Shown here: positions 54,175 to 64,000 of the stretch, in pieces
Layout: each line of letters opens with the position of its first letter
Numbering within the stretch: position 1 is the stretch's first letter
From: Nosema muscidifuracis
Lineage: Eukaryota > Microsporidia > Nosematidae
Assembly: GCA_028335825.1 (NCBI GenBank)
Contig: JAIOKI010000020.1
Location: 332,052-396,051 of the forward strand
Length of the DNA stretch: 64,000 nt
Direction: 5' to 3'
Notes under the pieces: model-generated
The model's database searches: none
What the model was told of the DNA's origin: nothing
What the model saw: only the letters and a program-made list of their open reading frames with translations
Made by a program: the position numbers and the translations under genes

Positions 54175-56999
54175 GTATAAATCTTAATTTTTATATTATT
54201 TGTTTCTTAACTTAATTTAGATTTTCATTTAAAAAAAATATGTAATATCCATAAATATTTTTAAAATTATTTTCTGAGTATAAAACGACAAAATAACGAA
54301 TTAAAAAAATAATTTATTATTCAACAATTTGATAGAATAAATTATGCCATGCTAAGTATTTAGCTGGAGAAAGATACAGATATTAATTGTACTCAAAAGA
54401 CTCTTGAACATTTTAATATACTATTGGTTAACCACATTAGAGACAAAAAAATCAACTAAAAAGAAATTCTATTTTTTTGATATTAAAGTCTATGTGTTTT
54501 ATAAATGCTTGAATATAATTTTAAAATTAGAATAAAAATGCGAATTTCTTATCAACTAGTATTACTAAGTGGAATATTTAATTAGTATGTAATATTTTTT
54601 AAACAAGTATATTGGACTATTAGACAACTATATGAAAATTTATTGTTAAAAAAGAAATCAGATTTATACTAACATTGATTTAAAGATATGTTTCTTAATT
54701 TATCTAATTAACTTATCTGAGAACTATCACAAGATTTATGATAACGAAACTCAAGAAAGTAAGATTTTATAATAATTAAAATACATCTAGTGATTAGTTA
54801 AAAGGATTATAAATTGTTGACACAATGAAATTCAGATATGTTACAAACAGTTTCCGCTGCTAAAATAAACAAGTGACTTAAAATAACTTTATATTTATAA
54901 TATAAGAATGTAAGACCACTAAGTGTGAAAATATTACTGACGTATGACTACGTGTCTTGGTAGAACAAAGCTTTTAATTTCTGTTTTTTTTTTACTATAC
55001 AAGAATAAGCTTAGTTTCTAAAGATAAAAGTTTGTACAATAAAAACTTATTAAGTTAACACTATATGATATAATTATTAAATTTCATCCAAAATATAGTA
55101 GATTTTTATAATTCTATTGGAATATAAAGGACGAGAGAAAAGTATAACTTTAGATTTTTGATCATAAGAATTTCCTATTTATTTTGAAATAAGTAGAAGA
55201 TGGTCAATAAATTCTTTAGATTATTAAAATTACAATTATGAAACATAATTAATTTTTTTTAATTTAAATAAACAGATCTATAATTAGACATAAATATTAT
55301 AATTAATTGATATTGTAGTGAATGTATGGTTTTATTTTATATTATAAAAATTACCTTAGCTTTTCATCAAATTTAGGTTAGGTAACTATGAGTATTTTAT
55401 AATTTAGATGTTTCAAAATACAAAGTGATTCAATGACAATATTAAATGTCTAGAAAGATTTCATTTATTACATGAGCAGCTTGAATATTGTTATTATTAT
55501 TTTTTTTATAAAGCCTTACATTTGCATGTGAAAAAATAGATAGATTTTTATTTAAATTGATCTAACCAACTAAGATACAAACAAATCAATGTTTAACTAA
55601 AAAATTAAAAATCTATTTTTTTAAATTGATAACAAATTAGGCATCTAAGATATTAAAAATTACAATGTGTAGATATATGATGAATCTTAGTTATATTTAA
55701 TTGATATTAAAAATAATATCAAAAAAAGCATTATTCTTGGAATTGATACATTCAATGAAGATTCAAGGGCTTTATGAGTCAAATTAAATGTAATAGAAAT
55801 TTGGAAAAATTAAAATATGAGTGAATAAGAAATATGCATGTTATAGTCAAAAGACTAATAAGAAGATAAAATTAATCTGACATAGATAATTGTATAATTT
55901 AATATTAGTTCAAATATAAACATAAAAAAGAAAATACATACTTTTATATTTATTATCATTTAATATATCAAACAAGTCCATTGAATTTACAATTATATTA
56001 ACAATCAATAAACACAAATATATACATGATGAAAAATATATAATTACAGATATAGAATGTGAAAATAATGATATTTACAAACTTACATGATCAATATTGT
56101 ATTTAAGATTCTGTAAAAAAATAATTAGAAGATGTTAGATTACGTCTCACATATAAATAAAACATTTAATCATTCCATGTCATAAATCTAATTAAATATC
56201 TATATTAGAGAAAATACTTCTAAGAAGAATAACCTTAGTAAATTAAAGTAAAAAAGGTAATATTTAACTTTTGTAAAATCTATGATTATAAAAATCAATT
56301 AAACAAAGGATTAATTTATGATATTATAAAGTGAGGGTGAATAAATAAATAGCATATATACTAAACTATATAAAATTAATAAAATATTTTATACACCTTG
56401 ACTTGTCATGTTAGAGATACGTAATATTTCATTTATAATAATTTTACATTATTATAATATAGAGTAAAAATCTAATTAACAATAAATAGACATTTATAAA
56501 GTAAAATATTATCATTAATATATCTATTAGTAGTGTTATTTGATTAAAAAATTATATATGCTCTAATCGAGATTGGTATGAACTTTAATATCTTAACATC
56601 AAGTTCTATAGAATTCAAACATTTAATGATAAACTTTAAAGATATTATAATGATTAGACTGAAAAAATATTTTACGATGACAAGATCATACCATAACACT
56701 TGAAATTAAGAGGTATAAATCAATCTTGATGAGTAATCTATTTTTAACAAATATATCGAAACTTAAAATAACAATACATTCACAAATCTAGATCGTCATT
56801 TATCTTAATAAAGTTTATATTTAATGCATATTAAGTTTTTTTAAATTATTGAAAAAAGTCTTACCTATATTTCTACTTTTATTACATTATCTAATCTAAT
56901 ATTAATAATATTTATCAATATCTTTCATATTAGAATTATAATGATACAAAGAAGTAGTGTGATATTATTCCTCTTCTAAAATATACTTTCTAATTTTTA
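54175..56999. other. Gene-free 2.8-kb stretch
   Basis: AT-rich with no credible coding frame, RNA gene or definable repeat on either strand. Confidence 0.45.
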
Positions 57000-58600
57000 C
57001 AGTCAAAGATAAATGTTTGAACAATAGATTTTCTATGTGCTTAGTCAATATTATCTAAATTCATCTGTCTATTGTACTAATTGAAAAATTATTTACTTCT
57101 TGTATAAACCAATGAATAAAAATCTAGATTGTCACCTGGCTTAATTCACGAAAATATCTAAATTCATTAATTTTTACTATGCTATACTTCTTGCATATAA
57201 GGAATTTTCCTAGTCACTTCTTCATTTATTCAGATGTTGGCTTTATAATTCTATAAACCAACTCACCATGAGCTCTTAAAAAATTTCATTTTATTCAACA
57301 TTTCCAAGTTTCACTTTATGTTCATTATTCATCAAACTTGAGAAAACATCAACATGTGATATTTCGTTTTTGATTCTACAGATAAATTTCATCGAAATCA
57401 TGACATGTGATTATTCTGTTAATGCTTCTAAGACACATGATCAGTAAATACTATAAACTCTATTCTCAGCAATACACATAACATTTTTTTATGTAAATGA
57501 GTGATTTAATTTTACTGCTTGTATCTTCATTATCTAATATATGACTTAATACTACTCTTAGACCTTTATTAGAATATGAAATATCTTTTTAAACCTTCAC
57601 TTTATTTAAATTTATTTTCACACGTCTTATTATAAAGATATAATTTATCTGTACAATTATTTATTAATCTCCTATAGACTCTTAATAATGCCATTATGAT
57701 CTCTACCTGTTTTAATATAATTTTTAGGGTTATTTACAATCAGATCAGCTTGATCAAATTTATTTATTATATCACCTGTATGTATCAATACAACTATTTC
57801 TATGCCACTTATATGTCTTGTTATAAAAAATCTATAAAATGTTCTTTACAATATATTATCTATGTGTAGCAAAAAAAATAAATATCCTTTTTCATTAGCT
57901 TATTCAATTTGTCGAAATATTATTTCATTATTTCTGAGCACTAGTCTTACATTATTGAACCATGACTATTTTGATGTGATATATCCATTTTTAATCATAA
58001 TTTAGTAATGTAGTGTAATATATCTTTTTCTCCTATCATTTACATAATTTCTTAATCACTTCTAATGATTTGTACTCTAAGCTAATTAACTTATCATATT
58101 TACATGTATACATTATTTTATTTTCAAAAATTATGATCTAAGTCTTTATCAGTACTAATTACTCTCACTTCCAAGATATTTCCTTAATATAAATTTATAA
58201 ATAATCGTTAAATATTACATATACATTTTTAATGATTAGTTATTAAGTTCCTCTAAAATATAATTAGTATTTCTCATGATTTAATATCTAGCTTTCTGAT
58301 TTAATTCTTAATATATTTATCTCAACTAAAAATAATTCTACATAAAAATCTTCACTTAAGTTTCTAATAATTTTAGTGGATTCATCTTTTCTATATGTAT
58401 ATTAGTTAAACCTAACTAGAGTAGACATATTTAAGCTTTTGTTCCTACAATCACTATAATTCAGCTTTCTTATAAATTTGATATTTTAGAATTAATCAAT
58501 TTTGAGAACATTCCTTGAATTCGTTAGAGGAAAACCTGCACTATTTCTAAAATTCTCTATACATATATTAATATTATATTGGGGTAAAATTTTTTAAAAA
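57000..58600 (-). mobile_element. Ty3/gypsy pol fossil (RT-RNase H)
   Basis: On the minus strand, regions corresponding to the start, active-site region and thumb of a Ty3/gypsy reverse transcriptase are met in the correct order from about 58,560 downward, followed by an RNase H-like region near 57,300-57,600. The area is less AT-rich than its flanks. It is broken many times over, has no recognisable LTRs and is evidently old, older-looking than the fossil at 38.8-40.5 kb. Confidence 0.55.
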
Positions 58601-60479
58601 TATAAATTATCAGTTGACTAGACATAAAACGTTTCCATTCTCAGAACAGCAATAAATTTTTGTTATTTGGGATTAGAAAAAAATAAATGTAAATTATTTA
58701 TATATGAATTAGATAGACAAGAGAATAATAAAAAAATTATTATCTTCTTAATTTTGTAATATTATGAAGATAGCATAAAATTATATATTCATCTACTATA
58801 TTATTGATAAAATTATATATTTTAGAATTTCTTATGTGTTTATATATGTTAATGATTTAAGAGAATATATAGATAGATATAAAATATTATTCATATATGA
58901 AAATCCAATAAAATCATTTATTTTCTAAGGATGATATTTCAAATAAAAATCATTATTTATATGTTTATGAGGGACTAGTTTTTATTTCAAGGGTCAGATA
59001 TAATTAAATATATTGTAGGATGAGTTATGCAATACAATATATGATATATTTATAAATTAAAAATACAAATAAGAAAAATAAAATATTCAAGATTACTTCT
59101 TAAATGACTAATGAATGAACTTTCATAGTAATCAACTATAAAACAATAGAATATCTTTGTGATAAAAATCTTCTCAATAAATAAGTTTTTTATATTCTTT
59201 ATAAATTAATTCATATATATTTATAAAAATCTAACTTGCTGTAATGCATAAGAAGATAAACAGACACCAGTGTCAACTCACAGGCTAAACAATCACCAAT
59301 TTCAAACCTACATATTTAGCTTTCAAAGATCAACATCTTAAGGAACTTACTTAGTTCATAAAGTCTCCCTGTAATTAATACCACAAAAAGACAATTAAAT
59401 TTTTATCTATTCTTATTGTAGAAAATTACTGATTATATCTAATAAAAGAGGTTTAACAAGTATCAAAGAATTGTAATCAATTTTGATAAAATTTTAATTT
59501 CCTTATATTATTAAAATATTATTCATCTACAAAGTTTTGTATATAAAAAAGATTTTTAAAATTTTTTCATATGTTGTTCTTTTTAATATATAATGTCAGA
59601 AATAAATTAATAAAATTCATACCCATATTGAATTTTTTATTTTTTTACATTCTGTTTATTTTTAGTACAGAAGATTCATCTCAGGGTTATTTGTAATCAA
59701 AGAGATACTTCAAAGTAAATATTACTCACCTATTGATTTATGATATATTACATCATGATGAAGATAATTTTGTATACAATATAAGATATTAAAAAATTAC
59801 AAATTTAATGATGATTATCTATTTTTAAACACTTATATTGATATTAGATAAAAATCATACAACTTTAATTTCATATATCATATAGAGAAAAAATAATTAT
59901 TTCATAAATCATAGTAGCATATATATTCTTACAATTGACATTTTCTTCTTGTTTAATAAAACTATTTGTATGTTTCATTATGATGACAAACTAATCAAGG
60001 TAAGTTAAAATATTTAATAGAAAGTAGAGAAGAAAATTATATAATTTATAAATATATATTACTAGAAATAAAGAAGAATTGTATTTTTTCTAAATATCTT
60101 TTAGATTGATATATTCTATAATTTTAATAATATTGATCAAATATTTAAATATATGAATTTGATTTAGGAAATTAAATCTAAAATTTTATCAAATTACAGA
60201 AGCAATATCATATTTAGTATATATTTATTTACTCAATCAAACATAGAAGTATTAAATAATTTATTACCTTTGTACAAGAGTATATTGTCCCAATGAATGT
60301 AGAAATAAGAGCATATGTAAGTAAAGTATAACAAGATCATAATTTACAATATATATAAAATCATAAAAGATGCATATTTATGATCTTCATGTCAATCACT
60401 CAATATTCCTTTACAATTATAAATCTAGAATTAATACGTAAGTTTAATGATGCATTTCATCAATTTTTATTATTGATCT
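58601..60479. other. AT-rich region, no gene seen
   Basis: No intact coding frame. A less AT-rich patch near 59,230-59,380 may be another scrap of old coding DNA, but nothing can be named. Confidence 0.4.
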
Positions 60480-60985
60480 GAAATTTCTAAATGATCTATT
60501 ACCTAATTTAAAATATATTGATTTAAATTAAATTCATCAATCCCTGTAGATTTTAATATATCATGAATTTGATAAAAAATAAGTTGAATAAGTTTTATGA
60601 AACACTTGGGATAATTTTGACATTCTTCTTTTAGTTCATATACTGCACATTATAATTGATCATAATTACATAAATTTTCGATTCCCCTTGCAATTCTATC
60701 TCCTAGTGTTTGACAAAGACGATATTGTAAATGTACATTAGACCATCGGAAATTCTTATATTATAGTTATTACAATATACATATTTCTTTAATAAGAATA
60801 AATTATTAGTTGTCAAATAATGACAAATATGATCAAATTGAAAATCTAAAAATGAATCAGCAACACAATTATGATTACATAAAATATGTCTTGTAAATTG
60901 TATCATACATCTTGGAAAATTATTAAGAAAGTGTTCAATTTCAGAATTATTTATACATAAATTGGTTATTTAATTAACCAATTTC
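60480..60985 (-). pseudogene. Decayed third member of the 12-cysteine family
   Basis: The minus strand carries two blocks related to the genes at 24,885 and 27,798. Block one (about 60,985-60,770) reads NSEIEHFLNNFPRCMIQFTR, then an LCNHNC pattern like CKCNHDC, then a DHICHYL stretch like DHRCYSFDL. Block two (about 60,700-60,485, another frame) reads RIARGIENLC, an in-frame stop, then CAVYELKEECQNYPKC, matching KRGISDLC...CNIYDLRDNCVNKPAC. A stop precedes block one, a frameshift lies between the blocks, and the C-terminal membrane helices are not found. No functional start. A dead duplicate, 32 kb from its living relatives. Confidence 0.75.
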
Positions 60986-61463
60986 ATATCATATTTAAGC
61001 ACTAAGTGATTTTCATTTATTTTAAATTTTTATATAACTATCACTATTAATCTAATTAATGTTATCAAAGTTTATTTATATTAAATATTTGATTATTAAT
61101 TTATTTAAATTTCTTATAGTAAACTTAAAATATAAAAATTATATTATTTCTTATATAGTAATAACAATCTGCAAATATTTGCTGTATATATAATTTAATT
61201 AAATGTAACGATTGATATAAAAAATGAGTTACTTAAATATGAAATATAGTTCTTATTTGTTACATAACTATACATTATTTATTAAAAAAATATATATAAT
61301 TTGATCATCATTTTTTTTATTAATAGATTTTCTTATGCTGTATTTTTATGATACACCAAACAATTATAAAATCGAATTATAAATTTATTTTTTTAATTCA
61401 TATTTGTTGATTGGTAAATAATAAATTTATTTGCTAATAAATATAGAACTGCAAAATTATTAA
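60986..61463. other. AT-rich intergenic region
   Basis: No gene or repeat seen. Confidence 0.45.
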
Positions 61464-62810
61464 TTAAAGTACTTTATTATCTTCTAATATCTTTATTACA
61501 CATTGCATTGTCATGTTTGACATAAACTTAATTATCATATTGTTGAAGTAACGGTTATAAAATATTCTATTTAATAAGTTGTAATAATCATTTGGTTGAT
61601 TTTCATCTATCAAATTTAAGAATGTTCCATGAATTTCGATATTTTCTCTTAATAAATCTTTTGATTTTATTATATAATAATCTGAAAATATTTTTGAAAA
61701 TATTTTTAAAAATTTTTTCTCATTTCTACTAAAAATATATCTTAAATCTAAAACCAAATTAGGATTTAAACATGCAACCAAATATGATAATCTGTCTATT
61801 AAAAAATCCTCATTTTCATGTATTAAATAAACTTTACCTTCCTTATAATACATTATTATATGAAATAAAAGTCTAATTAAATAGTTAATATTTTTTTTCC
61901 TTGTAAGAATGTCAAATAGACATTTGTAGAGTATAATTTTGTCTAAAGGATCTTTAAAAATATTTATACTTTCTATTATACATGAAATTATTGTCTCTTT
62001 AGATATTTTCTTTTCATAGATTTCTTGATAAACTTCTTCTGTTATTTCATTCAATTTTGTGACATTTCTTTTAGTAAATAAATAAATAGATAAATTAAGA
62101 TTTCTTTTGTACTTATGAAAAATTTGATATAATTCTTTTTTTTGATTAAAGTATGCATAATTCCTTAGGTTTAATTTGCTAAAGTCGAACTCCTTAATGA
62201 ATTTCATATATTTAAATATTAGATCAATATTATCAAGATATTCATTAGAATTATAAAACCCATCAACCTGAAATATGTTGGGTATAAACATATGACTCTT
62301 CATTATATCTAATAAGATGTCTTTATAAACTTCATAAGATTCATGCTTATAGTTTATTAAATTCGATAAATATTGTAACTGTAAGTTGGTTTGTTCCATA
62401 TCATTGTGAAACATACATATAGTCTTATTAAACAAAAAAAATTCGTCTATTGGAAGAATTATTGTGTTATCATGTTTTAAAAGATTAACTGGTTCTTTCT
62501 CATAAGATTGATTTGATTTATTTTTTAAAGTAACAGAATTTTTATCTGCTTTTAAATCAAGATTGTCAATATACTTATTTAAAGATAAATAATCTTCGTT
62601 TATTCTGCATCTTTCTAATAGCTCATATCGTATAACTGAATTATTTTTATTATGATCTGAAATATCAGTCATAAAATCAGATTTATCTAGAGGTCCCAAA
62701 TCAATAGGTATGTAATCTTTACTTGGAAGTATCTCTTTTATTAAACACATTTCATGAGAATTATTCTTTGTACAATTTATTATCAAAAAGTATAGAGTTT
62801 TCAAAAACAT
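61464..62810 (-). CDS. Secreted orphan protein, 448 residues
   Basis: Not recognised. The start MFLKTLYFLIINCTKNNSHE gives a short signal peptide. The mature chain is rich in Asn, Lys, Ile and Leu and looks almost entirely helical from about residue 130 on (repeated 30-40-residue amphipathic segments such as NYLIRLLFHIIMYYKEGKVY and the stretch SRNEKKFLKIFSKIFSDYY), perhaps a helical-repeat fold. No membrane segment or cysteine cluster. Complete frame in long non-coding flanks. No C-run upstream of the ATG. Same general architecture as the secreted proteins at 41,491 and 49,654; relatedness not demonstrable by eye. Confidence 0.7.
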   Translation of the reverse strand: MFLKTLYFLIINCTKNNSHEMCLIKEILPSKDYIPIDLGPLDKSDFMTDISDHNKNNSVIRYELLERCRINEDYLSLNKYIDNLDLKADKNSVTLKNKSNQSYEKEPVNLLKHDNTIILPIDEFFLFNKTICMFHNDMEQTNLQLQYLSNLINYKHESYEVYKDILLDIMKSHMFIPNIFQVDGFYNSNEYLDNIDLIFKYMKFIKEFDFSKLNLRNYAYFNQKKELYQIFHKYKRNLNLSIYLFTKRNVTKLNEITEEVYQEIYEKKISKETIISCIIESINIFKDPLDKIILYKCLFDILTRKKNINYLIRLLFHIIMYYKEGKVYLIHENEDFLIDRLSYLVACLNPNLVLDLRYIFSRNEKKFLKIFSKIFSDYYIIKSKDLLRENIEIHGTFLNLIDENQPNDYYNLLNRIFYNRYFNNMIIKFMSNMTMQCVIKILEDNKVL

Positions 62811-64000
62811 TATGGATCTAAAATATTCAAATTTATATAATTTTTTTAAATATTCACTTAATTAAAATATCTTAATTTCTGTCAATAAACAAATTCTCAT
62901 AGCTATGAATTTATTATAATAAAACATTATAATAATACTTTTTTTTATACACGTAATTTTACTAAGATAAATAGAATAAATTTATTCAATTTTCATGTAT
63001 TGTAATGATCAAACAATTATTTAATTACTGATTAACTATTTTTAAATACAATAATAATAAATTATAAATTTTATTATCTTTTATTAATCTATATAAAATA
63101 TAAGAATATGTTTTTAATTAAATAATTTGAATTGATATCAATTTACAAAATAAAATTTTTTATATAAATTAGGATGATATAATAACAAATTTACAATATT
63201 TATAGATGTAGATAAAATTGGAAAAAATAAAAAAATATGATACCAAAAGCCAGAAAATAGCTCAATTAAAGAAGGAATTTCATATGAGTTAAAATAAATA
63301 TAAAATAATATTTCTATGACTAGTAGCTTATTTTATGAATATAGAAGATGGTTAATTTATCATTTAAATAAAAAAATATTTAATATATTATTAGTGTAAA
63401 TAAATACCTTCATGTTACATAAATCAGTAAAATTGTTAGAACTATTTATTTAATAAACAAAATTTTTTTATTTTGATAATTTTTTCTATTCATCAACAAT
63501 AAAACATATAAATCAATATTTAATAAATTTATGAATATTTTTGTAAATACTATCATTTTTAATCTAAATTATGTTCTTTGATTTATTTTCATTATTAAAA
63601 ATAATTACAATTAATTTTCATGTTATTTTGAAACTAAATTTATTTATTATAAATAATATTTTCAATATAGATTTTTCTTAAGTTGAATTCTAAAAATAAG
63701 CTTATATCATTGATTTGAAGATTTAATTTATATTATCTTCAATGAAAAAAATTCTATTATTTGTATTATAAAAACTAAATTTTATAAAATCTAATTTTAG
63801 AAGATGAAACACCATTGAAAACAAAAATTCCAAGAGTTGCGAACTGAAGCGCATTTAAAATAGATGATGACATAATCAAATTTCTTTAACAGATATGAAA
63901 TGCATATGGAAACAGTAATGCAATCAATATTTTTAATATAAAAACATCATTATATTACAACATGGATGATTTTAAACCCTTATAAATAAGGATGAAACGA
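62811..64000. other. AT-rich region to the window edge
   Basis: No supported gene. The last 200 bases (from about 63,790) are less AT-rich and may be the edge of something that continues outside the window. Confidence 0.4.

Noticed and set aside
63780-64000. Possible gag-like plus-strand fragment at the window edge
   Set aside because: Too short and broken to assign; the context is outside the window.

Overview
The window looks like a contig from a microsporidian, most likely a Nosema/Vairimorpha-type species (inference from content, not a database match). The evidence is extreme A+T richness, no visible introns, proteins shortened relative to other fungi, and a C-run (CCC to CCCCC) within about 15 bases upstream of many start codons, a start-site signal known from microsporidia. 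That signal was used to choose several starts.

The window has two halves of different character. Positions 1-19,000 are a gene-dense housekeeping block: APC/C subunit Cdc23/Apc8, a 58-residue Dad1-like coiled-coil protein, Vtc4 polyphosphate polymerase, GINS subunit Psf2, Cdt1, Dph1, deoxyhypusine hydroxylase, a PAQR membrane protein, a reduced Not3/Not5 protein, a Trf4-type nucleotidyltransferase, nucleoside diphosphate kinase, an Asn-rich orphan, a Bub3-type WD40 protein, the KDEL receptor Erd2 and tRNA-Gln(CUG). Gaps here are short and mostly filled with small tandem repeats private to each gap. Cell-cycle and replication genes are over-represented, and two translation-factor-modifying enzymes (Dph1 for eEF2, DOHH for eIF5A) lie head to head.

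From about 19 kb to the end the layout reverses. Isolated genes sit in kilobases of non-coding AT-rich DNA, and almost all are unrecognised secreted or membrane proteins: a 63-residue Ser/Thr/Pro-rich secreted peptide, two members of a family with 12 cysteines at identical spacing plus a decayed third member, a 978-residue secreted protein with two internal repeat arrays, a tail-anchored orphan, a secreted 454-residue protein ending in a RING-like cysteine cluster, and secreted orphans of 547, 134 and 448 residues. Between them lie decayed mobile elements (two Ty3/gypsy fossils and a Merlin-type DNA transposon relic), a dispersed repeat in two permuted copies, a long perfect hairpin and tRNA-like relics. 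This resembles a fast-evolving compartment carrying candidate host-interaction proteins. The strongest candidates for something undescribed are the 12-cysteine family, the repeat-rich secreted protein and the secreted RING-like protein.
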